Below are positions 51,505-60,328 of a stretch of 64,000 nucleotides of DNA, piece by piece. Where the stretch lies: NCBI GenBank assembly GCA_965216395.1, contig OZ244156.1, positions 682,001 to 746,000 of the forward strand, written 5' to 3'. The position numbers were made by a program, and so were the translations under genes. The stretch's first letter is position 1. Every line of letters begins with the position of its first letter. The DNA is from CAZBXD01 sp965216395 (GTDB taxonomy: Bacteria; Pseudomonadota; Alphaproteobacteria; Micavibrionales; SZUA-601). Below the pieces are notes generated by a model, which did no database searches, had not been told where the DNA came from, and was given only the letters and a program-made list of their open reading frames with translations.

Positions 51505-52479
51505 TTACCAGCGAATTAATGCAGAGCCCCATGTTAAACCAGCCCCCATTACTTCTAAAAGAAGAAGATCATTCGGCTTAAATAAATTGTGTTCAACACC
51601 ATGATTGAGCGCTAAGGGAACTGATGCCGCCGATGTATTGGCATGCTCACCAACAGTTAGGATCACTTTATCCATAGGTAACCCCAATTTATTAGCCGTT
51701 GATTCAATAATTCGACGATTAGCTTGATGCGGCACAAGCCAGTCAATATCTTCTTTTTGTAAGTTATTGGCTTCTAATGTTTCATCAACGACCTCTGCTA
51801 AGCGAAGAACAGCATTTTTAAAAACATCGCGACCTTCCATTTGGATAAATCCATGTTTTTCTGGCATACAAATTCCCCCATTAACGTGCAAAAGATCTGC
51901 TTTTTGCCCTTCACTGTGAAGATGGCTTGAAATAACGCCACGTTGATTAATACTGCAATCCCCCTCTTGCGCGGAAAGTATAACAGCCCCCGCGCCATCA
52001 CCAAATAAGACACAGGTTCCACGATCAGACCAATCAAGAATTTGACTCATTGTTTCTGCACCGATCACAAGAATATTTTTGGCTTGGCCACAGCGAATAA
52101 AGTTATCCGCAACAGATAATGCATAGACAAATCCTGAACAAACCGCCTGAATATCAAAGGCAAAAGCATTGATGGGGATATCTAATTTATTTTGTAAAAT
52201 AGCCGCCGTTGAAGGAAAAATTTGATCCGGTGTTGTTGTAGCAACAATAATCGCATCAATCATATCCTTATTGATGCCCGCACGCTCTATCGCCTGATTA
52301 GCCCCGTGAAGCGCTAAATCGGATGTTTTTTGTCCCTCAGCTGCGATATGACGTTGTTTAATACCGGTGCGTTGACTAATCCACTCATCACTTGTATCAA
52401 GCGTTTTTGCTAAATCATTATTTGTAATAATTTTTTCTGGTAGATATCCACCAACACCGCGAATATAGGAAGAAACCAT
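51505..52479 (-). CDS. fabH: Beta-ketoacyl-ACP synthase III
   Basis: Starts fatty-acid synthesis by condensing acetyl-CoA with malonyl-ACP. The Cys-His-Asn triad is present: Cys in DIQAVCSGFVYAL near residue 113, His in VPHQANRRI and Asn in EHANTSAASVP. It is 324 residues long. plsX lies 2 bases upstream on the same strand, the widespread plsX-fabH pair. Confidence 0.97.
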   Translation of the reverse strand: MVSSYIRGVGGYLPEKIITNNDLAKTLDTSDEWISQRTGIKQRHIAAEGQKTSDLALHGANQAIERAGINKDMIDAIIVATTTPDQIFPSTAAILQNKLDIPINAFAFDIQAVCSGFVYALSVADNFIRCGQAKNILVIGAETMSQILDWSDRGTCVLFGDGAGAVILSAQEGDCSINQRGVISSHLHSEGQKADLLHVNGGICMPEKHGFIQMEGRDVFKNAVLRLAEVVDETLEANNLQKEDIDWLVPHQANRRIIESTANKLGLPMDKVILTVGEHANTSAASVPLALNHGVEHNLFKPNDLLLLEVMGAGLTWGSALIRW

Positions 52480-52481
52480 TT

Positions 52482-53543
52482 CTATTCGCCTTTAATATTA
52501 TTTTTTTGATTATTTTGCCCATTAAAATCAGGCATTTTTTTCAAATCTTCGGCCACTTGTTCATTAAAACGGTTACGCACTAAATCTGCCGCCACGTGAA
52601 CAGCATTAGCAAATCCAATCGCATCTGTACCACCGTGACTTTTTACACACACACCACCTAACCCCAAAAACATTGCGCCATTGTAGAGACGAGGATCAAT
52701 TTTTTGACTCATCTTTTTAAGGGCTGGCTTTGCTAGTAAAAAACCAATTTTTGAAAGCCAATTTGACTTGGCCGCAACTTTGATTTTTTCTTTAATAAAT
52801 TTCGCTGTGCCTTCAATTGTTTTCAGCGTAATATTGCCCGTAAAACCATCCGTGACAACAACATCGACAGTTCCAGCACCAATATCGTTACCTTCAACAA
52901 AGCCTTTAAATCGGCCTGGCAACCACATCGTACTCAATAATGACGCCGTTTTTTTAACCGTTTCATTACCCTTTTGCGCCTCTTCCCCAATGTTTAAAAC
53001 CCCGACAGTTGGACTGTGAATACCGAAAACAGTACTCGCAAAAACGCATCCCATAACCGCAAATTGTACAAGATTTTTTTCTGAACACTCAACATTCGCA
53101 CCCAGATCAAGAACAACACTACGCCCTCTAATCGTTGGAACAGGTGCGGCAATCGCGGGGCGGTCAATGCCCGGTAATTTTTTTAAAGCCATCAAAGCTA
53201 AGACCATCAAAGCCCCCGTATTGCCAGAAGAGACCACGCAATCTGCATCTCCTTTGGCAACAGCGTCAATCGCTAGTGCCATACTGGTTTCACGGCCATG
53301 TCTTAAAACTTGGGTTGGTTTATCATTATTAGATATTTCAGAATCAGTGTGAATAATTTCACACCTATCTCGTAATATTTCAGTTTGTTCGAGATGTTCT
53401 TGAATTTTCTTCTCGTCGCCAAAAAGAAGCACATGTGTTGATTCTGGCATATTTTTTAATGCCATATCCGCCCCCATAATTGTGGATAAGGGAGCGTTAT
53501 CACCACCCATTGCATCAATAGCAATTTTTAAATGAGATGGCAC
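52482..53543 (-). CDS. plsX: Phosphate acyltransferase PlsX
   Basis: Makes acyl-phosphate from acyl-ACP for phospholipid synthesis by PlsY. The 353 residues start with IAIDAMGGDNAP, the family signature, and contain VSSGNTGALM near 105, LDLGANVECSE near 150, VVVTDGFTGNITLKT and the C-terminal GGTDAIGFANAVH. It follows rpmF and precedes fabH, the standard order. Confidence 0.97.
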   Translation of the reverse strand: MPSHLKIAIDAMGGDNAPLSTIMGADMALKNMPESTHVLLFGDEKKIQEHLEQTEILRDRCEIIHTDSEISNNDKPTQVLRHGRETSMALAIDAVAKGDADCVVSSGNTGALMVLALMALKKLPGIDRPAIAAPVPTIRGRSVVLDLGANVECSEKNLVQFAVMGCVFASTVFGIHSPTVGVLNIGEEAQKGNETVKKTASLLSTMWLPGRFKGFVEGNDIGAGTVDVVVTDGFTGNITLKTIEGTAKFIKEKIKVAAKSNWLSKIGFLLAKPALKKMSQKIDPRLYNGAMFLGLGGVCVKSHGGTDAIGFANAVHVAADLVRNRFNEQVAEDLKKMPDFNGQNNQKNNIKGE

Positions 53544-53559
53544 GAGATACTCAAATGTT

Positions 53560-53748
53560 TTATATAGTTTCTTTGGCTTGGTCTAAAACTTGACGACCAC
53601 GATACATACCTGTTTTCAAGCAAACGTGATGCGGACGAACAAGCTCACCCGTGTGTTTATCTTCACGGTAAGAAGGGTTTTTCAACGCATCATGGGAACG
53701 ACGCATACGACCTTTTGATTTAGATATTTTACTCTTTGGAACAGCCAT
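53560..53748 (-). CDS. rpmF: 50S ribosomal protein L32
   Basis: A 62-residue basic ribosomal protein: MAVPKSKISKSKGRMRRSHD and then a mid-section with RPHHVCLKTGMYRGRQVL. Only one cysteine remains of the four that bind zinc in some bacteria, as in other alphaproteobacteria. It lies between the DUF177 gene and plsX, a conserved order. Confidence 0.97.
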   Translation of the reverse strand: MAVPKSKISKSKGRMRRSHDALKNPSYREDKHTGELVRPHHVCLKTGMYRGRQVLDQAKETI

Positions 53749-53839
53749 GGCTCAATCTCTTCATTTAATTTATTTACATTAATCAAAAACTTGAATGCTG
53801 TTTCTTATAGCAAAATAACCTAAAGCGCAAGAAAAAAAC

Positions 53840-54391
53840 CTATTTTTTCGTATTATTTTCTAATTTTACCGTTTTCAAAATAGCAAAAGGGTTAGTTTCT
53901 TCGCCTTTGTATTCAATATGTTCGAAAACTTCGTCATCACTGCGCGGATATGGATTTAAAGATAAAGAGAGCCATTGCGTAACAATTTCGCCATAATCGA
54001 TATTATCGCTTTGCAGGAGTTCAACCGCTTCATCCGTCTCTAAGAGTTCATCAACCGGAATAAGTTGATCTGAGTCTGTTACAAGTTTTTCAGAAAAACT
54101 TTCAGAAATTTTCTGATTCACAGGAGTGAAATTTCTTTGACATTCTTGGGTGACTTCAGCATTGAAACGCCCCGTTATTTGAAAACTATGATCCTGTTTA
54201 ATAAATTTGATCTGCACGGTACCAGAAAAGGATTTTAGGGCAATAACACCTAATCTTTGTGCAAGATCTTGTTTTTCCTGTTCAGAAGCTTCAAATTTTT
54301 TTTCAATTTCTTGGCGTTGCTTGATATCTTCAACACTGATCGAGCGGCTCATTTCGAAATCAGAATTTGGACTTAGTAATGTATTATTCAT
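53840..54391 (-). CDS. DUF177/YceD-family protein
   Basis: A 183-residue member of the YceD (DUF177) family, which is linked to rpmF and 23S rRNA accumulation in other bacteria. The core is visible as FSGTVQIKFIKQDHSFQITG, then VTQECQRNFTPV with the conserved Cys, an acidic block (ELLETDEAVELLQSDNIDYGE), and a C-terminal LSLNPYPR. I prefer the ATG of MNNTLLSPNSDF, 14 bases after the end of the CBP3 gene; an ATG at 54436 would overlap that gene by 32 bases. Confidence 0.88.
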   Translation of the reverse strand: MNNTLLSPNSDFEMSRSISVEDIKQRQEIEKKFEASEQEKQDLAQRLGVIALKSFSGTVQIKFIKQDHSFQITGRFNAEVTQECQRNFTPVNQKISESFSEKLVTDSDQLIPVDELLETDEAVELLQSDNIDYGEIVTQWLSLSLNPYPRSDDEVFEHIEYKGEETNPFAILKTVKLENNTKK

Positions 54392-54404
54392 AGGCGTATA
54401 ATTT

Positions 54405-54899
54405 CTAAATTGTAAATTGAAAGCGATTAAGTTCACTTAAGTGAAAAGGCGCAAGTTCTTTTCGTTGTTTTATAATATATTGCGACATTTTTTCCAAGAC
54501 ATCCTGATCAATATTTTTTTGGCCTGCATAAACTGTTTTTTTGAGTTGCTCTGGTGTTATTCCTTTTTGGTATTCATTCAAATCAAAATAGAAAACTTTC
54601 ATCATTTTTTTAATACGTTTAGGCACGGCTAAATCACCAACACCGCTTTCACGCATGGTGCGATCCATATCATAAAAAAAGATATCGAATAAATCTTGGG
54701 ACGCCTTTTCGCCTGTCCCAATATGATCCATAAGTAAATAAAGATGCAAAACAACCAATCCATAACGACCAGGCAATGTATCATCAACACAGAAATCTTG
54801 GTAAAAAATGGGGTTGCGACAATGTTGAACCGTTTTAAGATAAACGTTTCTCATCATTTCTTCTGTTCTTTTTTGATCGCGAAATTTTCTTTTAAACAT
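54405..54899 (-). CDS. Ubiquinol-cytochrome c chaperone (CBP3/UQCC1) family protein
   Basis: A 164-residue alpha-helical protein of the CBP3 family, which helps assemble cytochrome b of the bc1 complex. Family features are FYQDFCVDDTLPGRYGLVVLHLYLLMDHI, seen as CVDDTLPGR and LYLLMDHIG, then FFYDMDRTMRESGVGDLAVPKRIKKM. It implies a bc1-type respiratory chain. It is divergent from bamE and upstream of the DUF177 gene, the common alphaproteobacterial layout. Confidence 0.92.
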   Translation of the reverse strand: MFKRKFRDQKRTEEMMRNVYLKTVQHCRNPIFYQDFCVDDTLPGRYGLVVLHLYLLMDHIGTGEKASQDLFDIFFYDMDRTMRESGVGDLAVPKRIKKMMKVFYFDLNEYQKGITPEQLKKTVYAGQKNIDQDVLEKMSQYIIKQRKELAPFHLSELNRFQFTI

Positions 54900-54954
54900 A
54901 TATTCTCAGTTCTTGATATTCCTCATCAGACATGATTATATACACAAAATATAG

Positions 54955-55440
54955 ATGATAAAAAGGCCATTCATGATGTGTTTCAAAAATTGTTCCGATA
55001 AAATTATATTTATAGTCTCTATATTCATTGTTTTAGGTGCTTGTTCGCCTGTTGTTCATACGCGTGGCAATTTGGTTGACGATAATCGCTTACCATCCAT
55101 TACTGAAGGTGTTTCTCGCAAAGCCGATGTTACAGCTGTGTTAGGGACACCAACGACAATCGCGCCATTTAATGAAAATTTATGGTATTATGTTGGCGAA
55201 AAAACCGCGGACAAAGCTTTTTTAGAACATGAAGTCACTCAAAGACGTATTATTACAGTTGAATTTGATGATACAGGTACGGTTCAAACCATCAAAGATA
55301 TCGATCAAAGCAATGCTGAAGATATTGAAATGGTTGATGCAACAACACCAACAGCTGGTAAAAAAATGAATATGTTCCAACAATTTTTAAGCAATTTGGG
55401 TCGGTTTAATACCGCTGGCGAAGCCAATACCGGACTTTAG
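54955..55440 (+). CDS. bamE: Outer-membrane assembly lipoprotein BamE
   Basis: A lipoprotein subunit of the BAM complex that inserts beta-barrel proteins in the outer membrane. The signal sequence ends in the lipobox LGAC (Cys30 from the first ATG). The SmpA/OmlA domain follows: GVSRKADVTAVLGTPTTIAPFNENLWYYVG and ITVEFDDTGTVQTI. An ATG at residue 7 is an alternative start. The gene is divergent from the CBP3 gene with 55 bases between the starts. Confidence 0.92.
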   Translation: MIKRPFMMCFKNCSDKIIFIVSIFIVLGACSPVVHTRGNLVDDNRLPSITEGVSRKADVTAVLGTPTTIAPFNENLWYYVGEKTADKAFLEHEVTQRRIITVEFDDTGTVQTIKDIDQSNAEDIEMVDATTPTAGKKMNMFQQFLSNLGRFNTAGEANTGL

Positions 55441-55551
55441 AATATTGTTGGTAAAGGAAGATCTGGTTTAATGGTGTCATCTGCTTCTTTTGAACTATAA
55501 TTTTTTGCTAAAGACTTTGCTCTTATATTACATGTTAAAGATCATAAAATA

Positions 55552-55977
55552 TTAAAAACTATGCTGTGCCATATGGTTGAGCAAAATATCATTGACATGG
55601 GCAGACTTTAAAACATAGTTAGTGGTTTTGATCAGATGTTCTTTGAGACGCATCATATCCAATGTACCATTTTCATTGCTTAAACGTTTAGCGATAACAT
55701 TGCCATAAAGTGAACGGATATACGCATCTTTTAAACGTGGCATATAGTTTTGAATTTCTTGATTTTCTTCCTCAGTATTAACCTCAGCAACTAAACTAAG
55801 AGATATCATGCCTGTTTTACCGTTTCTTTTGATAATGGGTACAACGATCTGATCAATCTCAACAAAAATTGGTCCTGAATCATCTGCTTTATCTTGAGAT
55901 GTATCACCACCGCCAGCAAGGACAGTTGTTACTGGTAATATAAACACAAATAAGAGTGTCAATAAGGCTTTCTGCAT
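55552..55977 (-). CDS. Exported FliL-like protein
   Basis: A 141-residue secreted protein: MQKALLTLLFVFILPVTTVLA is a signal peptide, followed by a domain with the fold pattern of FliL C-terminal parts (FVEIDQIVVPII, a beta strand with LSLVAEV, then MPRLKDAYIRSLYG and a C-terminal helix). No flagellar genes occur in the window, and it lacks FliL's transmembrane anchor, so a flagellar role is doubtful. Upstream ATGs would disturb the signal peptide. It stands alone between bamE and nusB. Confidence 0.6.
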   Translation of the reverse strand: MQKALLTLLFVFILPVTTVLAGGGDTSQDKADDSGPIFVEIDQIVVPIIKRNGKTGMISLSLVAEVNTEEENQEIQNYMPRLKDAYIRSLYGNVIAKRLSNENGTLDMMRLKEHLIKTTNYVLKSAHVNDILLNHMAQHSF

Positions 55978-56070
55978 TATAATTCTCATACAAAATATTT
56001 CTATATTCTTCAATATATAGATTATATGGAAAAAGTATTACAGACTGGTAAAGATATCGCTTAGGGATAA

Positions 56071-56535
56071 TTACGCACGTATGACTTTTGCAATTTTATC
56101 CAGAACAGCATTGATGAAAGCGGGTTCTTTACCCCCATAAAATGATTTTGCAACATCAACGTAATCATTGATAATAATACCTGCGTCGATATCTGCATGA
56201 TCTAATAATTCAAATGCGCCGCAGCATAAGAGGCACTTAATCAACAATTCTTGCTTATCAAGTGGATTTTTATCCTTAAGCGCAGCATTAACAACTGGTT
56301 CTATATCGCCATGACGTTGCTGAACACCTGTTAAAATTTTATCTAACAATTGTGTATCGGCTGCAATTAAAAGTGCCCCCTCTTCTTCAATCCCCATACG
56401 GTAACGCGTATAGTCATTGATGGCTGTCTCACTATCAATACCGCTTTGTTGCATTTGATACATGGCCTGTACGGCCGTAAGACGCGCTGCTGACTTTTTG
56501 GCCTTTGCTGAACCTTTAATCTGTCGTTTAACCAT
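56071..56535 (-). CDS. nusB: Transcription antitermination factor NusB
   Basis: Binds boxA with S10 in rRNA antitermination. The 154-residue all-helical protein has the family pattern ARLTAVQAMYQMQQSG at the N-terminus, KCLLCCGAFELL in the middle and IIINDYVDVAKSFYGGKEPAFINAVLDKIAK at the end, seen in parts here. It follows ribH by 3 bases, the usual ribH-nusB order. Confidence 0.95.
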   Translation of the reverse strand: MVKRQIKGSAKAKKSAARLTAVQAMYQMQQSGIDSETAINDYTRYRMGIEEEGALLIAADTQLLDKILTGVQQRHGDIEPVVNAALKDKNPLDKQELLIKCLLCCGAFELLDHADIDAGIIINDYVDVAKSFYGGKEPAFINAVLDKIAKVIRA

Positions 56536-56538
56536 AAT

Positions 56539-56988
56539 TTATGAAACCGCTTTTAGTGTTTGGTCAGAAATGAATTTACTCTTAAGTGTCAACATATCGC
56601 GGAGTGCTTTAACAGCCTTACCGCCATAATTCTTTTGGGCTTTATCGGCGCGGATCATTGCTTGCTCACGGTTTTCTGTGGTTAATACCCCTAAACCAAT
56701 ACATAGATTATGCGCAATAATCAAATCCTGCACTGACTGAAAAACACTATCACAAATATGATCATAATGCGTTGTTTGACCACGGATCACACACCCTAAA
56801 AGCAAATATCCATCATACTTACCTGATTGTACAGCCATGCTTAAAGCGCCTGGGATTTCAAAGGCACCCGCAAGCGTAATATGGTCGTAACTTAAACTCG
56901 CATCATCGAGCGATTGCACAGCGCCTTCGAGCAATTTATCGCCGATATCGTCATAAAAACGTCCCTCTAAAATTAAAATCTTTGTCAT
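56539..56988 (-). CDS. ribH: 6,7-dimethyl-8-ribityllumazine synthase
   Basis: Penultimate riboflavin enzyme. The 149 residues include the substrate-binding AGAFEIPGALSMA, GCVIRGQTTHYDHI with the catalytic His, and the GVLTTENREQAMIRA phosphate-binding helix. It directly follows ribE. ribD and ribBA, which often stand in this cluster, are not here. Confidence 0.96.
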   Translation of the reverse strand: MTKILILEGRFYDDIGDKLLEGAVQSLDDASLSYDHITLAGAFEIPGALSMAVQSGKYDGYLLLGCVIRGQTTHYDHICDSVFQSVQDLIIAHNLCIGLGVLTTENREQAMIRADKAQKNYGGKAVKALRDMLTLKSKFISDQTLKAVS

Positions 56989-57633
56989 CTATTTTCCTTT
57001 AAATTCGACATTCATAGTTTTTAAAACACGCGTAACTGTATCAACAATCGCTTGGGTTGCGCGATCAATCTCTAAATTCACATGATCTCCTACTTGTTTT
57101 TGTCCTAATATCGTTCGATTAATGGTTTCAGGGATAAGGTGCACGGCAAATAGGCCCTGATCCATATCCCAATCGACAATCGTCAAACTCGCGCCATCTA
57201 AACCGATATAGCCTTTATTAAATAAATATGGTCTTAATTTTTTATCGGTTACTAAGAATTCAATCACGTAATTATCATCATGATCATCTGGTTGTGTCAC
57301 AGCAACAATCGCAGCCACGCCATCAATATGCCCCGAAAGTTGATGCCCGCCGATCTCATCACCCTGTCTGGCGGCGCGTTCAACATTAACTTGGTCACCA
57401 ATTTGTAAACCACCAAGAGTTGTTAAGCGCAGTGTTTCCCCCATCACATCAAAACAGGCCTTCGTATCAAAAAACTGAGTGACAGTTAAGCAAACGCCAT
57501 TAATCGCCACGCTTGCACCAATTTGAATATCCTTAATAAGGTCATGTCCAAGATCAATCGTTAATCGAGAAAAATTATTTTTCTTTTCAATATCGATCAC
57601 TGTGCAATATTGATGAATAATACCAGTAAACAT
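56989..57633 (-). CDS. ribE: Riboflavin synthase
   Basis: Dismutates two lumazine molecules to riboflavin. The 214 residues contain two lumazine-binding repeats. The first starts MFTGIIHQYCTVIDIE and has SVAINGVCLTV; the second starts GGHQLSGHIDGVAAI and has IGLDGASLTIVD. It abuts nrdR and ribH with no gaps, so they form one transcription unit. Confidence 0.96.
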   Translation of the reverse strand: MFTGIIHQYCTVIDIEKKNNFSRLTIDLGHDLIKDIQIGASVAINGVCLTVTQFFDTKACFDVMGETLRLTTLGGLQIGDQVNVERAARQGDEIGGHQLSGHIDGVAAIVAVTQPDDHDDNYVIEFLVTDKKLRPYLFNKGYIGLDGASLTIVDWDMDQGLFAVHLIPETINRTILGQKQVGDHVNLEIDRATQAIVDTVTRVLKTMNVEFKGK

Positions 57634-58131
57634 TTATTTGCTGACCTCAGATTCTTCTTGGCTCTCCATTTCATCTTTAATTCTTGCATGAAGATCGGCG
57701 ATAAAATCATTGAAATCATTGGTTTTTCTAAAATCTTGATAAACCGACGCATAGCGTACATATCCAACCTTATCCAACGTATATAAGCTGATCATGACAT
57801 ATTTGCCAATTTCACTGGACTGGATATCCGTATTCCCACTTGATTCAAGTTGACGAACAATCGAATTGGCGGCGCGTTCAATCTTTTCAGGATCGACAGG
57901 ACGTTTACGCAAAGCCAGCTTCATTGATTTAAGCATTTTTTCACGGCGAAAAGGCTCCGCCTTTCCACCTGATTTTACAACGGTCAATTCTTTAAGTTGT
58001 ACACGTTCATAAGTAGTAAAACGCGCGCCACAGCCATTACATAAACGACGACGGCGAATTGACGCACCATCTTCGGATGACCGTGAATCTTTAACTTGGC
58101 TATCTTCATCTCCACAAAAAGGGCAACGCAT
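57634..58131 (-). CDS. nrdR: Transcriptional repressor NrdR
   Basis: An ATP/dATP-sensing repressor of ribonucleotide reductase genes. A zinc ribbon (MRCPFCGDEDSQVKDSR to LCNGCGARFTTYERVQL) is followed by an ATP-cone domain (VVKSGGKAEPFRREKMLKS). It is 165 residues long. The position between glyA and the rib genes is the alphaproteobacterial norm. No NrdR box was sought outside this gene. Confidence 0.97.
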   Translation of the reverse strand: MRCPFCGDEDSQVKDSRSSEDGASIRRRRLCNGCGARFTTYERVQLKELTVVKSGGKAEPFRREKMLKSMKLALRKRPVDPEKIERAANSIVRQLESSGNTDIQSSEIGKYVMISLYTLDKVGYVRYASVYQDFRKTNDFNDFIADLHARIKDEMESQEESEVSK

Positions 58132-58142
58132 TGAATCTTCCC

Positions 58143-59465
58143 TTAACTTCCAAAATTATAGATAGGATATTGATCACAAAGCTTTTGCGTCTTATCTCTG
58201 AAATATGTGTATTCTTGGTCAGATACTTCATCATCATTTTGATTTTTTTGTGAGATTAGTTTGATAAAATCAACCATAATTTGACTTAACGTTTTAAACT
58301 CTTCCTCTCCAAATCCGCGCGTGGTTGCCGCGGGTGAACCAATACGAATACCCGATGTAATCATTGGTTTTTCACTATCAAAAGGCACCGCATTTTTATT
58401 GCATGTAATACCAATTTTATCCAATTCTTCTTCCGCTTGCTTACCTGTAACACCTGTGCCACGTAAATCAACCAAGACCATATGACTATCTGTGCCGTCC
58501 GTAATACAATTAATACCATTATCCATTAGCGTCTTCGCCATAATTTTAGCGTTTTTGAGAACTTTTTCTTGATAAATTTTAAAATCTGGGTCCAATGCTT
58601 CCTTAAAAGCCACCGCTTTGCCCGCAATGACATGCATCAACGGCCCGCCTTGCATACCTGGAAAAATAGCTGAATTGAATTTTTTGGCCAATTTTTCGTC
58701 ATTGGTTAAAATCATCCCCCCACGTGGGCCACGTAATGTTTTATGCGTTGTTGTTGTCGCCACATGGGCATGAGGAAAAGGTGACGGATAAAGATCACAC
58801 GCAATCAATCCAGCATAATGCGCCATATCAACCCAAAAATAAGCCCCAACGGCATCGGCAATTTTTCTAAAACGAGCGAAATCGATATGCCGTGGATAAG
58901 CCGAAGCACCAGCAATAATAAGTTTCGGCTGATGCTCCTTGGCCAAGGATTCGACTTGATCATAATCGATCAGATAGGTTTGCGGATCCACCTCATACTG
59001 AATAGCATTAAACCATTTGCCCGACACATTCGGCTTTGCGCCATGTGTTAAATGACCGCCCGCATTCAGCGACATCCCTAAAACCGTATCACCAGGTTTA
59101 ACAAGCCCTAGAACAACGGCCTGATTGGCCTGAGAACCTGAATTCGGTTGCACATTGGCAAAATCACATTTAAATAATTGACACGCACGCTCAATCGCCA
59201 GATTTTCAGCCACATCCACATATTCACATCCACCATAATAACGCTTACCTACATAACCTTCGGCATATTTATTGGTCATGACTGAACCTTGTGCATACAT
59301 CACGGCCGGAGATGTGATATTTTCAGAAGCAATAAGTTCAATCTGATTTTGCTGGCGCTTGAACTCATTTTCGATCGCTTGCGCGATTTCTGGATCATCA
59401 TGAATTGTACGATTAAAAAAAGAATTTTCTGTCATTGGCTTTATCATTTCTATTGCTGAACTCAT
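58143..59465 (-). CDS. glyA: Serine hydroxymethyltransferase
   Basis: PLP enzyme that interconverts serine and glycine and supplies methylene-tetrahydrofolate. The 440 residues have the family marks: LIASENITSPAVM, KYAEGYVGKRYYGGC, NVQPNSGSQANQAV, DMAHYAGLIA and the Schiff-base lysine in TTTTHKTLRGPRGG. It overlaps rpiB by 4 bases and precedes nrdR, the standard rpiB-glyA-nrdR order. Confidence 0.97.
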   Translation of the reverse strand: MSSAIEMIKPMTENSFFNRTIHDDPEIAQAIENEFKRQQNQIELIASENITSPAVMYAQGSVMTNKYAEGYVGKRYYGGCEYVDVAENLAIERACQLFKCDFANVQPNSGSQANQAVVLGLVKPGDTVLGMSLNAGGHLTHGAKPNVSGKWFNAIQYEVDPQTYLIDYDQVESLAKEHQPKLIIAGASAYPRHIDFARFRKIADAVGAYFWVDMAHYAGLIACDLYPSPFPHAHVATTTTHKTLRGPRGGMILTNDEKLAKKFNSAIFPGMQGGPLMHVIAGKAVAFKEALDPDFKIYQEKVLKNAKIMAKTLMDNGINCITDGTDSHMVLVDLRGTGVTGKQAEEELDKIGITCNKNAVPFDSEKPMITSGIRIGSPAATTRGFGEEEFKTLSQIMVDFIKLISQKNQNDDEVSDQEYTYFRDKTQKLCDQYPIYNFGS

Positions 59466-59914
59466 TTTACATCACCCCGCTTATCAAATTTAGCGATACG
59501 TCTTATATGGCGTCCGCCTTCAAAATCTTCCATCATCCAAATATCAACAATTTTTAACGCCATATCAAGCGTTATCATGCGTGCGCCCAATGAAATCATA
59601 TTGGCATTGTTATGCAAACGTGTCATAAGAGCGGATTCTTCATTCCAACAGAGACCACATCGCACACCAGAAAAACGGTTCGCCACCATGGCTTCACCAT
59701 TACCCGATCCCCCTAAAACAATTCCCCCATCAACCTCACCACCGGCAACAGAAACCGCCGCTGGGGCAATGTAATCGGGATAGTCGCACGACTGATCAGA
59801 ATCAGTGCCAAAGTCAATAACAGTTACACCTTTTTCCTTAAGGTATGTTTTGATCTCTTCTTTGTAGTGATAACCCGCATGATCACTGGCAATGGCGATT
59901 TTCTTAAAATTCAT
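59462..59914 (-). CDS. rpiB: Ribose-5-phosphate isomerase B
   Basis: Interconverts ribose 5-phosphate and ribulose 5-phosphate. The 150-residue protein starts MNFKKIAIASDHAGYHYKEE and contains CDYPDYIAPAAVSVAGGEVDGGIVLGGSGNGEAMVANRFSGVRC, seen as DYPDYIAP and GGSGNGEAMVANR, the RpiB substrate loop. An upstream ATG would add 42 residues not seen in the family, so I use the internal start. It overlaps glyA by 4 bases. Confidence 0.95.
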   Translation of the reverse strand: MNFKKIAIASDHAGYHYKEEIKTYLKEKGVTVIDFGTDSDQSCDYPDYIAPAAVSVAGGEVDGGIVLGGSGNGEAMVANRFSGVRCGLCWNEESALMTRLHNNANMISLGARMITLDMALKIVDIWMMEDFEGGRHIRRIAKFDKRGDVK

Positions 59915-59960
59915 GGATGACACTATAAAGAAAGTTTTAACGCGATACCAGAGTGGAATA

Positions 59961-60185
59961 TCAATAATGGGGTGGTTTTTCAGAAAGCGCGACCTCAGAG
60001 ACAGATTGATCCGATTGATCATTCCTATTTTCCAAATCACTTAATTTGCTGTGTGCCTGATCTAAACGACGCTTTAAGAGAGTAATTTCTTGCCATTGCT
60101 GATTAACCATATCCGATAAATCAGCAATTTGCTGTTCTTGATGGGCAAGAATTTCTTCGATCTTATTAATTGGATTATCAGACAT
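59961..60185 (-). CDS. slyX: SlyX-family small coiled-coil protein
   Basis: A 74-residue protein, one long coiled coil from about residue 6 to 50 (INKIEEILAHQEQQIADLSD, then WQEITLLKRRLDQAHSKLSD), a polar linker and the family-typical ending KPPHY. The function of SlyX is not established. It lies upstream of rpiB on the same strand, with 46 bases between. Confidence 0.85.
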   Translation of the reverse strand: MSDNPINKIEEILAHQEQQIADLSDMVNQQWQEITLLKRRLDQAHSKLSDLENRNDQSDQSVSEVALSEKPPHY

Positions 60186-60328
60186 GCCAACGCTTATATA
60201 TCAAAACGAAGACTTTGTATATCTTTGATGAATATTTTTAAAATGAGAAAAGATGGCTGTGGTTGCAGTCTAGTGATAACTATTCTCTTTATTAAAAAAC
60301 AGCCACGAATTTATAATTTGAATGTAAT

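Noticed and set aside
55437..55551. Minus-strand frame ending in DTIKPDLPLPTIF between bamE and the FliL-like gene
   Set aside because: It looks protein-like at its end but has no start codon, is only about 34 codons long and overlaps the bamE stop; too little to call a gene or a remnant.
60271..60290. Weak Fur-box-like string TAGTGATAACTATTCTC between slyX and the DUF3299 gene
   Set aside because: Only a partial match to the 42013/42781 palindromes, not itself a good inverted repeat, and no suitably placed start codon follows. The rest of this 143-base gap holds nothing I can name.
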